A DNA stretch of 64,000 nucleotides from Trema orientale (taxonomy: Eukaryota; Streptophyta; Magnoliopsida; Rosales; Cannabaceae): the NCBI GenBank assembly GCA_002914845.1, contig JXTC01000306.1, positions 205,523 through 269,522 on the forward strand, written 5' to 3'. The position numbers were made by a program, and so were the translations under genes. Below the pieces are notes generated by a model. That model searched no databases. It was not told the origin of the DNA and saw only the letters and a list, made by a program, of their open reading frames with translations. Positions 24,291-36,437 of the stretch are shown in pieces; within the stretch, counting starts at the first letter, position 1; every line of letters begins with the position of its first letter.

Positions 24291-26029
24291 GTGTCAAATG
24301 TATCACTTAAATATACTGAAAAATTAAGCTAAACGACCAGAGAAAATTTAATAGTGTAATGCATAAATAACTGGGTAGTCTCTCTCTCACACACACACAC
24401 ACTTAGAAGATCATGTTTTATGGTAAAAGACCAAATGGCTTGAGAATGATGCCAACTGTGGTTTCGGCATTTCGAATAAACTAATAGGGGAAGACTTATA
24501 GAAGGCTGGATTAAACCATTTAAAGTAATGTGATTTAAAAAGACAACACATCATTGGCGTAAATTTTTTCTTTTTGCTAATTTTTTTTCACATCATTAGT
24601 GTAAATGTTTTTGCAAAAGTTTAGTAATCCCTATTATTACTCCACCCCCATCCTCATGTGCTATGAAACTCTTAAGAGAATGAATTAGTGTTCATCCTAA
24701 AATATCATTTTGGCCCATACTACTCAAAGTTAGGTCCAAATCCGAAGCTAGGCTGCAGTGTCCCCTCTTCCTTGTAAATGGGCTGTGTTGCTCAGTCATC
24801 ACAGAAAGCCCAATGAAGTTCATCTTCAGAATAATATAGGCGGTTATTTGTTTACAACCCGCCTTTCCTAAGTAGCTGTCGGTTAATTTTCAGTTTCCAC
24901 TTTTGTCCCGTGTGCTGGCTGCTGGGTAAGTCACAAATTAGTAGAACATTCACAACACATAATTCATATATTTCCATTTTGTATTGTTCTATTGTTCTAT
25001 TAAAACTATAGTGTAAGGTAGAATAGATACCTCAAACACATACATTAAAAAAAAAAAAGAGGTGTTAGATAGAGAAATGCATAAAAGGAAACAGAATCTA
25101 TTTTATATAAAACTTGGTGTACCAACAAGATTTCTTTTTATTCAACAATAATCATTTCATGACAGAAACATTAATAATCATTTACATACCTTTTTAAATA
25201 TTCATTCTTCCTTTATAATGTTTTCAATTTTTGTCTACTAGCTACCTCGGTCACCCTCATTACTATAATTCAAAGAATAATAATTTAGTCTTAACAAATA
25301 ATTTTGCCTCTCACTTTGTTTTTATACTTGACAGTTGACAAATAATAGACTTTATTTTCACTAATCAAATACTAAACAAAAGACCCATTTTAGTTGAGAT
25401 GTCTGTCTTATTCGCTCTCTTATCACCAAAACTCACAAGTACTACATTATAGTATGTATACATGAATATAAAACATTTTTCAGGTAACTAGTCCCATTCA
25501 AAGTAGACTAAGCTCGTGCCTAGTTGAATAAAAACCATATACTATAAAATTTAAAAAAAGAGGTTACGTGAAAAGTGAAGCTGAAATNCCCCAATATCCA
25601 ACCACTCTTTCTTCATTTTTCTACCATTATTTGGATTAGTTTACAAACTTTCAAGTATAACCAATTTTAGAAATTAAGATAAGATTATCCAATCACATTG
25701 CATGGAAAATAACCACAGTACTACTGTATACTCAATATAACATTAATTTAATTTGTTTTATCATCTAACTAAGTCTGATTTTCTAGAAGTGAAAATAACA
25801 GAATTGATTGCGTAAGGTTACTATAATCCTCACGTTTTAGTTTTTGGCTCTTTCTCTTTCACTTTCACTCACCCAAATATTATTTGCTTCTGTTTTCAGA
25901 GTTCTCTTTCTATCTTTAAAAACACAAACCCATTTTCAGCTGTAACCTCAGAAAAATCTTCAAAGAGAGAAACCCCCCACTCTCTCTCTCTCTCTCCTCC
26001 CTACTTTCTCTCTCTAAAAGTTAAAGAAA
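24291..26029 (+). promoter_or_regulatory. Intergenic and IRX15-type gene upstream region
   Basis: AT-rich DNA with a short (CA)n run near 24390 and one N at 25588. The last 50 bases before the start codon are a (CT)n-rich leader (about 25979-26012), as in many plant 5' UTRs. I see no gene and no confident TATA box. Confidence 0.4.
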
Positions 26030-26995
26030 ATGAAGAACAACAACAACACCAACAACAACAACAACAACAACACGAAGCTCATTCTTCTCCACCCTTACAT
26101 TCTAAAACAGGGGAACTCGAATCGTCTATGGCTCCTCGCCTTCGTCTCCTTCTTCACAGTCGCTTTCCTCCTCACCCTAATCTACACTAGAGACTCCACC
26201 ACCACCACCGCCGCCGCCGCCGCCTCCTCCGCAGCAATACCCACCGCCGGGTTCAGCGGCGGCGGCGGGTCCCCGCTGCCGAACACCGTGATCAACACCC
26301 TCCTCCACTACGCGTCCCGGTCGAACGACACCTTCAAGATGTCGTTCGGGGAGCTGAAGCCCATCGCGGACGTGCTGCGGAAGTGCTCCCCGCCTTGCAA
26401 CCTCCTGGTGTTCGGGCTCACCCACGAGACCCTCCTCTGGAAAGCCCTCAACCACAACGGCCGTACGGTCTTCATCGACGAGAACCGCTACTACGCCGCC
26501 TACTACGAGCAGCTCCACCCGGAGATCGACGCCTACGACGTCCAGTACACCACGAAGGCCAGCGAGACCAGGGAGCTCATCGCCCTGGCCAGGGACCAGA
26601 TCCGGAACGAGTGCCGACCCGTCCAGAACCTGCTCTTCTCAGATTGCAGGCTCGGGCTGAACGACCTGCCCAACCACGTGTACGACGTGGATTGGGACGT
26701 GATTTTGGTCGATGGGCCGAGGGGGGATTGGGCCGACGCGCCGGGTCGGATCCAGCCCATATTCACGGCCGGGGTGCTGGCCCGGAGCAAGAAGGGCGGT
26801 AACCCGAAGACCCACGTGTTCGTCCACGATTTCAGGAAGGGCTTGGAGAGGGTTTGCGGGGATGAGTTCTTGTGCAGGGAGAATCTGGTGGAGTCGAGTG
26901 ACTTGCTCGGCCATTATGTGGTGGAAAGAATGGACCAGAATAGCTTCCAGTTCTGTCGCAATCAGACTGTCGTTTCTACAAGTTCTTCGTCGTAG
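26030..26995 (+). CDS. IRX15: IRX15/IRX15-LIKE DUF579 xylan biosynthesis protein, intronless
   Basis: A single open frame of 321 aa. The N-terminus is an Asn/Thr-rich low-complexity stretch (AAC repeats), then one signal-anchor helix at about residues 32-52 ([20 protein letters not shown]) and a Thr/Ala-rich stem: a type II Golgi membrane protein. The DUF579 domain covers about 85-310, with [44 protein letters not shown] and FVHDF typical of the family. Relatives include glucuronoxylan methyltransferases (GXMT). IRX15 and IRX15-L are needed for normal xylan length in secondary walls. The length and ends fit IRX15 (about 317 aa) better than GXMT (about 297 aa). Its location next to the receptor kinase and dioxygenase genes supports the orthology. 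It is very GC-rich, so antisense frames are shadows. Confidence 0.93.
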   Translation: MKNNNNTNNNNNNNTKLILLHPYILKQGNSNRLWLLAFVSFFTVAFLLTLIYTRDSTTTTAAAAASSAAIPTAGFSGGGGSPLPNTVINTLLHYASRSNDTFKMSFGELKPIADVLRKCSPPCNLLVFGLTHETLLWKALNHNGRTVFIDENRYYAAYYEQLHPEIDAYDVQYTTKASETRELIALARDQIRNECRPVQNLLFSDCRLGLNDLPNHVYDVDWDVILVDGPRGDWADAPGRIQPIFTAGVLARSKKGGNPKTHVFVHDFRKGLERVCGDEFLCRENLVESSDLLGHYVVERMDQNSFQFCRNQTVVSTSSSS

Positions 26996-27943
26996 TACTT
27001 GGAAACGACTGTCGTTTTCGTTGATTTTTTTGGTTTTTGTTGTCTCCGTGATCATACCAAAAAAAAAAAATAATGCTGAAGCGTAGTGTCGTTTTGTTAT
27101 CCTTTGAGGGGTTCGATCGGGGATTTTACGAAGAGGGGAAAGAGGGTGGCTATTTATGATCGATTTGGTCCTCTTTTTAGAAATTTATTTTTCTTTTGTG
27201 GGTGGGGAATGTAAAAAATAATTCTTTTTGTTTTTTTTTTTTTTCCTTTTTGGTTTAAAAAAAAAAAAAGTTGTAATACGATACAAGTACCATTTAATTG
27301 AAGTATATGAAATTTAAAAAGAATTTTCAGTTTTTCTTTTCCTTGGGAGGGATGCAATATGGATATGGTCAAAGATTCATAGATAATCCAGGACTCACTG
27401 ATTCTCTACCTTTACGCTCAATTCATCCAAATTTGATATAGACTGACAGTAAGATAAAAGTCACTTTTGGAAATGGCTTTACGCTACACATAAATACACT
27501 AGTGTTTCGTACCATTTGTACAATTTCCTCTTTTGATTCTTTTTATTTTTACGTACTTGAATAATAAACCTTAAATCTCAATTTGGGCCCTAATTTTTGA
27601 AACATATCAGATTTTGTCATTTGAGTTTATGTTTTTGTCTAAGTCTACTTCTTAAACTTATATTCTAGTTTCTAGAACTCTGAATTAAGCTTTTTTATAC
27701 TAGACTTGATTCCTCCTTAGTAGTTTATAATAAGATTGTTCAAAGTTCATATAATTATGGATCAAAATTGAGGCAAAACAACTCAACTCATCACTTTATA
27801 ATAAGCATATTGCTGCATTTGAAAGTTCAGAAATAAAACAAAATTAAATAATAGTTTAGAAATCAATTGAATTCATATAGGGTCCATGACTACTTGTAAT
27901 CCTGCATTTCTGAATTCTCTACAAAAGAATAAGAAGTCAGATT
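26996..27943. other. IRX15-type gene 3' side and intergenic DNA
   Basis: Contains the probable 3' UTR of the preceding gene, poly-A and poly-T tracts at about 27059-27070 and 27231-27268, and then featureless AT-rich DNA. Confidence 0.4.
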
Positions 27944-28531
27944 ATAATGCCCCAAGTCCTAAATCGGGTATGATCTGAGAAAATCATGGATATTTAAGTT
28001 GTGGTATATGACCCCAAAAGTATATTCAAACTAGCAATTTTGGGTAAAGTCTAGTTGTGTTATATTTGATATCAGAGCCGACCGAATCCATACTTGTGTG
28101 AATCTTGGAAGGCTGCCATGGGTCATAATCATACTAATAACAATGAACAATAAATATAGTGCGATTTAACGTGTCTTGTGCTTACATCACTTATTCACTT
28201 TTTTTTTAGGGGGACGTCATTTATTCATTTATATTTATTGTGGAATTTATGTGCTGACATCAGTTATTCACTTTTTTTTTTAGAGTCATCACTTATTCAC
28301 TTATGTGTATATATATATTAAATATTCTTTTTAATTTTTTTTTTACTTTTTTAAGGTTTTTATTTAGTCCTTTGTTTTTTTCTTTTAAAAAAATTTTCTT
28401 TTACTCTATTTGTTACTTTTATACAATTTTTCTTTCTTTCTTTTTTTTTTTAAAATTTAATATTTGCATTATTTTATTTATGATTAAAAAAATACTTTTT
28501 TCTCTCTTTTTTCTTTTCGTTATTTTTTAAA

Positions 28532-28891
28532 GGCATAATATTATTTTTATACCCTATATTTTAACACTTTGTTCGATTTATACCTTGTGTTTTGGTTATT
28601 ATCAACATTGGCCCTTAGATTTGAAATATGTTACAAATTTATACCCTGACACCAATTTAGAGTAATTAATTTACCAAGATGTCGTTTATAAAATTGAAAA
28701 TAAACCATATAAAAAATTATCTGAGAATAAGTCTATTAAATCATCTTAGTAAATTAACTATTCTAAATTGGTGTTAGGGTATAAATTTGTAACAGATTTT
28801 AAATCTAAAGGTCAATGTTAATAATAACTAAAACACTAAGTATAATTTGAACAAAGTGTCAAAATATAGAGTACGAAAATGTTGATATCCC
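28532..28891. mobile_element. Long-arm foldback MITE, copy 1
   Basis: Two arms of about 150 bp are inverted copies of each other; ACACCAATTTAGAGTAATTA is mirrored by the right arm, and both ends carry a GGNATA/TATCCC-like terminus. Flanks TTTTTTAAA (28523-28531) and ATTTTTAAA (28892-28900) suggest an 8-9-bp target duplication, as for MULE-derived elements. A second copy lies at 60506-60865. No coding capacity. Confidence 0.75.
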
Positions 28892-28919
28892 ATTTTTAAA
28901 TAGATATATTTTTTTCTTT

Positions 28920-30080
28920 TTATTACAAAAATTACCATAGATATCTAATTACCAAGTTACTTATAGTATCAACAAAAAAAAAGATATATTACTGTAAGTA
29001 TCTTATTAAGATACTGACGTATTTGGGAATTATAAGGAGAGTTGGACACTAAAAAAAAAAAAAGATGCTATCACATTGATATCCTACTTTGTTACTTTTG
29101 ATATCGAGGGAAATTGAAATGGGAGTTAGGTATTTTTATTGTGAAAAAAATACTCCAATTATTAAACAAGGGTGCGTATGGTATCTGGAGAAACTAAGGA
29201 GGAAAAAAAAAAAGTTAACCATAGATGCCCACGAAGATGGGAGCTTTTGGTATTCTGAAAATCAAAATAGGAACTTGGTGTTCTTTATTTGGAAAAAAAT
29301 TGACAATTAAAAATTTACTATAGATATCCTATTATACCTTTTGTATCGATGGAATAGGGAAAAGAGTTGGGGTATTGCTTATTGCATACTAAAAAAAAAA
29401 TACCATACATATCATAGGTATCCTACCACGATAATTATATATAAAAGATTTTGTATACCTTATTGCCTAAAAATTTACTGTTGGTATCATACCATGTTAC
29501 TTATGGTATTAGGAGAAATTAAAAAAAAATATTCTACTAAATTACCTATAATATCCAAGTACAGTTCGGAACTTTCTTATTGAAAAAATATATATATCCT
29601 ATCTTTTTTTTAAAAAAAAAAATAAGTAAATGGAAAGATGGTTGGAAATTAGAAGGTGGTTTCCTATAATATTTCCTTATCATAATGAGAAAATTAGAAT
29701 GATGGTTGGGAGTTTATTTGTCGAAAAACAAATAGGAAAGAGGAATTATTTTAAGGTATCCCATATGATTACCTATGATATCCGCGTTTAAAAAAAAAAA
29801 AAAAAGAGAAACTACCATAAGTACATACAAAGTTATCTATAGAATTAGACTTTCTTTAGTGCATAAAAAAAAATTACCACCACAATATTTGTGGCATCTA
29901 GGAAATGAGCTTATTAAAAAACAATTACTATAAGTATTTTATAAAGTGACTTAAGGTATCCTAAAAGGTTACCATGGTATCTAAAGAAATTGACAAAAAA
30001 AGAAAAAAACTTATTATAGTTATTCTACCATGTTGCATATGATATTGGAGAGTTAAGTATTTTTTATTGTAAAAAATAAA
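28920..30080. repeat. Decayed AT-rich tandem repeat with TACCATAGNTATC / GTTACNTATGGTATC words
   Basis: The region repeats, at irregular spacing of about 70-110 bp, a unit resembling ACCATAGATATCC, ACCATGTTACTTATGGTAT and GGAGAAATT followed by an A-run. Recognisable instances start near 28931, 29065, 29215, 29313, 29400, 29480, 29755, 29810, 29925 and 30005. Monomers are heavily diverged. The short open frames here are translations of the repeat. Confidence 0.6.
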
Positions 30081-30964
30081 AAATAAAAAACAAGAGTTAA
30101 AAAACAATTACATCGAGCTTGTATAGAAAACCCATATTGTAAAATAAAAACCTATAAACCCCTAACTTATAACGCCTTAAGTCACACATCATGTATACTA
30201 TAGAAAAATTATGAGTATTTAAGTAGTAATCTATAAGCTCAAAATAAGAGTTACCAGATATGTATGATTAAATAACGCTCACAATACCTCTATAGGCTAT
30301 AAAATGAGCCGATGAATTTAAGAGGAAATTTGATTTTTTCTGGTAATTTTTCAAAAAGATTGAAAAATCCTAAATTTTGAAATTGTTTGAAAAATTTCGG
30401 GTTTTAATTAGTAAAATACTACTTTTAAAAGTATTTAGAAAAATAACACTTTTTATTAATTGATGAGATATTTGAGGTAACTGATTAAGATACCAGAGAT
30501 AACTTGACTAGTTACATTAAGTAACTAGATTGGTTACCCTAGTAACCTATTTAGTTACCTTGAGTACCATTAAAAAAAAAAATACCAATTTTGAAGAAAA
30601 AGTGATATTTTTTCTAAAATATTTATTGAAAGTATTATTGTTCTAAAAAACTTCTAAAAGTGATATTTTTCTAAATTAATCTGAGATTTTTTAAAATTTC
30701 CGTACATCTGGGATTTCTTAATTTTTGGTACCTAGAATTTTGTAAGAAGCCCCAAATTTTACACCCAATAATTGTCATTTTAGAACTACTGTTGTTTACC
30801 ATATTGTTTCTGTAAATATTTGTATCGCTGTCAAGTTTTGTTGTCTTTTTTAATACTTTCACGTCGTAATCGTCTTATGATTTTATTGTCGTTTTTTGGA
30901 AGTTTATAAAAAAATATTGTCGTTAATGATTATTCTTATAGCTTGTGCCTTGTAGTTTCGACTT

Positions 30965-31121
30965 TATTATTATTATTATTATTATTTTAAAGTGGAGCTT
31001 AACTAATGACCTCCATTTATTATAAAGAAACGAAAATAACTCACCTACCCTTGGAGTCGAGCTCCCGACCTAAGACCCAAACTCCACACTACCTCACCCA
31101 CTGAGCTAGCCTCAGTGGGCA
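30965..31121 (-). mobile_element. tRNA-derived SINE with 15-bp target duplication
   Basis: On the minus strand the element has an A-box-like TAGCTCAGTGGG, a B-box-like region with GAGCTCGACTCC, the 3' tail GGTCATTAGTTAAGCTCCAC and an (AAT)n end. It is flanked by the perfect repeat TTGTAGTTTCGACTT at 30950-30964 and 31122-31136. Its tail matches the SINEs at 36.4, 55.2 and 57.2 kb, but its head differs. Confidence 0.9.
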
Positions 31122-31136
31122 TTGTAGTTTCGACTT

Positions 31137-32132
31137 CATCTATTTTTATCGATTTGACTCTTTAATTGTCATCCCAATCATTTTATTGTTGTGGTATACT
31201 ATAACTGTTGTGGTATACTATAACTGTTGTCATCCCAATCATTCTCTTCCCTTTCATTTTCCCCCTTAGGCCATAAAATTCTCCCTTGCAATGTAATATA
31301 TCTTGAAATAGGGCCAATAATATTAGAGATTTTTTTTTTAAAATTACTTTAAGTAGATATTCATGTTTTAAAAATTATAGCTAAATGTCTATTTCTTTTA
31401 AAGCTTCAGTTGTGGGATATGTTATAATTCTATTTTTATTATTAAATGAGTTGAACATTTAGATATAAATATTTGAGTTTGGTCATATACTAAGTTTTGA
31501 GCTAAAAAGTGGTCAAATAGCTAGTCAGCTCCTAAAAATCCAAGTAGAATCGAAAAATTTACTCAACAAAGTCTAAGAACTAAAAAAGTAAAGTTTCAAA
31601 CTTGATAAGAATCAAAAGTTTTCATTTTTCTTTTTACTTGAAAAGAAGATATCCATCTTTGCATTCCAAAAATATAGACATGGACAAATGAGTTTTGAGC
31701 ATGTGGGTCGACCCAGAATCATCATATTGGGGTAACATTATAAGTCCTAGCTCACATATAATATGAAAGCCAGATTGAGCCTAAATATCATGGCTTGTAG
31801 GTCAACCCGACCTGCGAAATATGATGGGTTAGACTAAGATAGGCTCGACTATTATGGCCTACTTATTTTCTTTTAATATAAAATTGACTTTTTAATATTG
31901 TAATAAAAAATAATAGTCCACGGCCAACCGGACCAAGTTTTATCTTGCATCTTGGCTTTTTTTTTTCGTCTTGGACTAACCTAGCTCATAATACAACATG
32001 CTCACAAAATACTTTGTAACTCTACATTTTGTTATAAAGGCTAGCCACCTAGCTCCTTAGTCGAGAAAAAACGATTTAATGGGCTGCGCTTGGCGTAGGC
32101 ATTTGAAAACGGGTTAGATCGAGCCACTTGAA
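31137..32132. other. Intergenic, repeat-derived
   Basis: AT-rich. The first 130 bases continue the repeat that also occurs near 41.05-41.2 kb (shared words such as TATTTTTATCGAT and CTCTTTAATT) and include a short tandem copy of TGTTGTGGTATACTATAAC at about 31189-31227. No gene seen. Confidence 0.45.
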
Positions 32133-33229
32133 CTTGTACACAGTGGCAGAGGTACACTGAGGCAAGGGTAGACAATTGCCCTCACAGAATTTTTTATTTA
32201 TTTATTAATTTGTATATAAAATTTAATAAAAAATGACATTTGCCCCCCCTAAACATTTAAATTTACACGCATGTTTTGTGATATTAATTAATAAGGCTTC
32301 AAATTTGGGCTTAAAAATCAATTGATTAAAGCCACATTTTTAGGCCTCACTCAAACTCAAAAGGCCCTTTTGAATAATTATAGGCCTAAACTTTTTTTTT
32401 TTTCCAGTGCCAATTAGATTATTAAACCAAAAGGAAACGGCTCAAAGGCTACCAAACAGACACTCTTTCAACTCTTTTTCATTCTTTTCTCTTTCAATTC
32501 CCAAATATATATCTGCGGGCTGCGGCTGTCATTGTTATAAGCTGGTGTTGCCTCTGCTTTAGAGATGTGCAGATCTCCTGGCTCATTATTACGATTCACG
32601 CTTTACTCCTAATTTGGGTCATCTTGTTTTAAGAGGTATAAGCTTAATTTTAATTTTTTTTTTCTAGATTACTACCTATTCCCAAATACCCAATAAATCA
32701 TGATATAATTCTAATCTATAAACGTTATTATATATATATATATTAATATTTATATATTTTAATTGTAGTAATAAGTAATAACAATTAACAATAACAGATT
32801 ATCTCTTGCTTTGAGCATTTTTGGAATATTATAGATTTAAGGAAAGAAGTGTTTGGTCATTGCTAAAGCTTGATGGCTATCTCATACATTATCCTGACTT
32901 CACTTCTCAAGATAATTTCTCTATTAACTTATTTTTCTATTTAGCTACCTACATTTGTAGAATATGGATTATGGGAAAGAAAAAAATATTTTGTAGTTTG
33001 TTTAATCAGAATCAAATCACTTACAATTTTTATGTGTGGAAAAGTTTTTACATGGATTATTTTTTTATTTTTATATAAATTAGTTAAATCTATCTCAAGC
33101 AACATGGAGAAATATTTTTAAAAAAAAATCGGATTCATTAATTTCTAAAGGGAAAATAAAAGAAAGTGTAAAAAAAAAGAAGTGTAGAAATCAACTTTGC
33201 AGAACTTTCTACAGATCTTGGATTAAGAA

Positions 33230-35430
33230 TTCATATTTCAGAATATGATCCTAATATTCGTGATCAAGTTCGAAGAGCATATATATAGAATGGTCCTTGT
33301 CAGCCTAAAAATCATGATTTTTCATTCACTAAAATTGGGCAAGCATGGAGAAGATTCAACTCAGCTTGGTTTGATGAATATCATAATTGGTTAGAATATA
33401 GCATAACAAAAGATGCTGCATTTTGTTTGTATTGTAATCTCTTTAAACAAAGTAGTGGGGATCTTCAAGAAGGTGGTGATTCTTTTATTAGTGAGAGGTT
33501 TTCAAACTAGAAGGAAAAGGGAAAATTGAGAAAACATGTTGGAGGCCCTAACAATATTCACAATCAAACGTTGAAGAATTGTGAAGCGTTAATGAATAAA
33601 AATCAACATATTGAGACGATTATATCTAAACAATCAACACAAGCTTGAATTGATTATCAAACTCGCTTGTATGCATTAGTTGTTTGTACTTGATTCCTTT
33701 TACAACAAAGGCTCCTATTTCGTGGTCATGATGAATCTGAGGATTCAAGAAACACGGTAAATTTCTTGAACTTTTACAATTTCTTGCTAATCACAACAAC
33801 AAAGTCAAGGCTGTTACACTACAAAATGCTCCTGATAATCACAAATTAACATCTCCTGAGATTTAAAAAGAAATTACACATGTTGTTACTATTGAAACTA
33901 TGAATGCTATAATCAAAGATATTGGGAATGTATATATTCTATTATAGTTGATGAATCTCGTGACATTTTAATGAAAGAACAAATGGCTATTGTATTGTGT
34001 TATGTGGACTAGAATGGGTGTGTAATTGAGCGTTTTGTAGGTATTGAATATATTGCTAGTACTATAGCTCTCTCACTTAAGGCTGCAATTGATAGATTCT
34101 TTTCAAGACATGGACTAAGTATGTTAAAATTACGATGACAGGGTTATGATGGAGCTAGTAATATACAAGGTGAGTTCAATGGTCTCAAAGTACTTACTAC
34201 GAAAGAGAATCCATGTGCACTTTATATTCATTGTTTTGCTCATCAACTCCAATTGGCTCTTGTAGCCGTGACAAAAAAGGATATTCACATTGCATCTTTC
34301 TTTAGTTTGGTTAATAATGTGGTGAATATTATTAAAGTATCAGCAAAACGGTATGATATTCTTCAAGATATTCAAGCTATTGAAAATATTAAAACACTTC
34401 AAAGTGGTGAGATTTCAAGTGGAAGAGGTTTGAATCAGAATACTACTCTTAAGTGGTCAGTAAACATATGTTGGAGCTCTCATTATAATACTCTCATGAG
34501 TTTGATTTCGATGGTTTCTTTAACGGTAAAAGTTCTAGAAAAAGTTGCTAATAATGGATCAAATCATGAACAAAGATGTGAAGCTTATTCTCTATTAGAG
34601 TTCATGCAGTCATTTGATTTTATATTTAGTCTACATTTGATGAAAAACATATTAGGTGTTACAAATAATTTGTCAAAAGCATTGCAGAGAAAGGATCAAG
34701 ACATTGTGAATGCTATGGCTTTAGTGAAAGTATGTAAACGATGGTTCCAAACAATGAGGGAGAATGAGTGGAATTTTTTTTATGACCAAGTCTCTTCATT
34801 TTATACTAAAAAAAAAATCGATATTCCTAATATGGATTCTATCTTCAAGTCTCGAGGTAGATCGCGTTGCAAAACTTAAGAAATTACAAATTAACATCAC
34901 TTTTGTATAGATATATTTTATTCAGTTATTGATTTGCAGCTTCAAGAGTTAAATGAGCGTTTTAATGAAGTGAATACTGAATTACTTCTCTGTGTGACTT
35001 TTTTATGCCCAAATGATTTATTCTCTACTTTTAACAAGGAAAAGTTAATCTAACTTGCTAAGTATTACCCAAAAGACTTTTCTGAAATAGATATCATGAC
35101 ATTCGAGGCTTGGAACTTATATTATTGACATGTGCTCATCTGAGAAGTTTACAGACTTGAAAAGTATAAGCGAATTAGTACAAAAAATGGTTCAGACAAG
35201 AAAAGATGATATATATCCTCTAGTTTATAAACTATTGACATTGGCACTAATTTTACATGTTACTACTGCTTCTGTTGAGAGGGTGTTTTCTTCTATGAAT
35301 ATTGTTAAGAGTGAACTGCGTAATCGAATATGAGATGAATAGATGAATGATAGTTTGCTTGTATATATTGAGAAAGAAATTTCTGATCATATTGATAATG
35401 AGGATATAATTCAACGATTTTAAGGCATGA
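33230..35430 (+). pseudogene. hAT transposase (zinc-finger MYM/TTF-type, DUF4371 and hAT dimerisation), broken
   Basis: Pieces in order: a TTF-type zinc-finger-like N-terminus around 33300-33560 (AFCLYCNLFKQ, KHVGGPNNIHNQ); a DUF4371-like catalytic part at about 33750-34880 (YGLVDESRD-like and CFAHQLQLALVAV; the longest open piece is 34253-34879, 208 codons); and the hAT C-terminal dimerisation region at 35130-35333 (LTLALILHVTTASVERVFSS). In-frame stops such as TAG and TAA interrupt the frame at several sites, for example after 33508 and 33640, so it encodes no full protein. It resembles the plant genes annotated 'zinc finger MYM-type protein 1-like'. Confidence 0.88.
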
Positions 35431-36155
35431 AAAGTCGTCGATAACAATTGTAAATGTAAGTAAAATGTTATTTAATAGTACTACTTTGAATTTTTTATGT
35501 TCTTATTTTTTACAAGTATTTTATGTTATGCTCCCCCCCTCCCCCCCTAAATAATAATTCTGACTCTGCCACTGATTAAGGAGGTGTTTTCTTCTATGAA
35601 TATTGTTAAGAATGAACTGCGTAATCGAATAAGAGATAAATGGATAAATGATAGTTTGCTTGTATATATTGAGAAAGAAATTTCTGCTCATATTGATAAT
35701 GAGGCTATAATTCAACGATTTAAAGGCATGAAAAGTCGTCGACAACAATTGTAAATGTAAGTAAAATGTTATTTAATGGTACTACTTTGAATTTTTTGTG
35801 TTTATATTTTTTACAAGTATTTTATGTTATGTCCCTCCTGAATAATAATTCTGGCTCCGCCACTGGTTGAGAGGATATTTTTTTCTATGAATATTATTAA
35901 GAATGAACTGCGTAATCGAATAAGAGATAAATAGATAAATGATAGTTTGCTTGTATATATTGAGAAAGAAATTTCTGATCATATTGATAATGAGGCTATA
36001 ATTCAACGATTTCAAGGCATGAAAAGTCATCGACAACAATTTTAAATGTAAGTAAAATGTTATTTAATGGTACTACTTTGAATTTTTTATGTTTTTATTT
36101 TTTACAAATATTTTATGTTATGCCCACCTGAATAATAATTCTGGCTCCGCCACTG
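35275..36155. repeat. Threefold tandem repeat of the hAT 3' end (about 290-300 bp each)
   Basis: Units are 35275-35574, 35575-35865 and 35866-36155. Each starts near TGTTTTCTTCTATGAATATT (end of the transposase dimerisation domain), runs through the 3' non-coding tail and ends with a terminal inverted repeat: CTGACTCTGCCACTG at 35560, CTGGCTCCGCCACTG at 35851 and at 36141. The units are visibly more than 90% alike. Only the outermost end borders the target duplication, so the amplification probably predates or accompanied insertion. Confidence 0.95.
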
Positions 36156-36163
36156 CTTGTACA

Positions 36164-36410
36164 TTTAGCTTTACTATTTTCTTGTATGAGACTACAAAGT
36201 TTATTATATCTTAACTTAGCACTATTTATCATCGTTCGACAGATTTGAATAGAGCTTAGCTCTGATACTATTTGTAAAGACTTACTATCCAATCTTCATC
36301 TTTATTTTGGGACTAAACTCATATAATTTTTTATTCTTAGGTTTATTCCATTAGGAAGTGGACCTTACTTTCTAACAATTAACTTAAGCATGTCCTAACC
36401 ATGCTTTGAT
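36164..36410 (-). mobile_element. Fossil LTR-element fragment (possible)
   Basis: On the minus strand, sequence around 36250-36275 reads like an LTR end followed by an initiator-methionine tRNA primer-binding site (TAGTATCAGAGCT). No coding region or second LTR was found. It is broken and old, and may represent DNA into which the hAT element inserted. Confidence 0.3.
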
Positions 36411-36437
36411 ATATGACTAAGCTAAATAATTTGATTC

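Larger units (their letters stand above)
27944..30300 (+). mobile_element. Fossil non-autonomous LTR element (probable), broken
   Basis: A stretch from about 27944 that looks like an LTR end is followed at about 28069-28081 by a primer-binding-site-like sequence resembling the initiator-methionine tRNA site (GATATCAGAGCC). A diverged second copy of the LTR-like stretch lies at about 30166-30260; both share a block resembling GAGTATTTAAGTAGT. No gag or pol coding is visible, and a foldback MITE has inserted inside. It is heavily decayed and old. A chance resemblance of AT-rich DNA cannot be excluded for the second end. Confidence 0.35.
32141..36155 (+). mobile_element. hAT DNA transposon, degenerate, with 8-bp target duplication
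   Basis: The ends are inverted repeats: CAGTGGCAGAGG on the left, and CTGGCTCCGCCACTG on the right (CAGTGGCGGAGC when reversed). The element is flanked by a perfect 8-bp duplication, CTTGTACA, at 32133-32140 and 36156-36163, the hallmark of hAT elements. Length is 4015 bp. The left 1 kb is non-coding, then a decayed transposase runs to about 35430. The 3' end is amplified threefold. The flawless target duplication and matching ends suggest that the insertion is younger than the LTR fossils around it, yet the coding part has several stops, so it cannot move by itself. Confidence 0.93.

Noticed and set aside
26177-27086. Overlapping frames of 85-139 codons on both strands over the IRX15-type gene
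   Set aside because: Shadows of the GC-rich coding sequence. Only the 321-codon frame has DUF579 motifs.
32821-33078. 85-codon frame upstream of the hAT transposase
   Set aside because: AT-rich and unlike any hAT domain. Treated as non-coding left part of the element.
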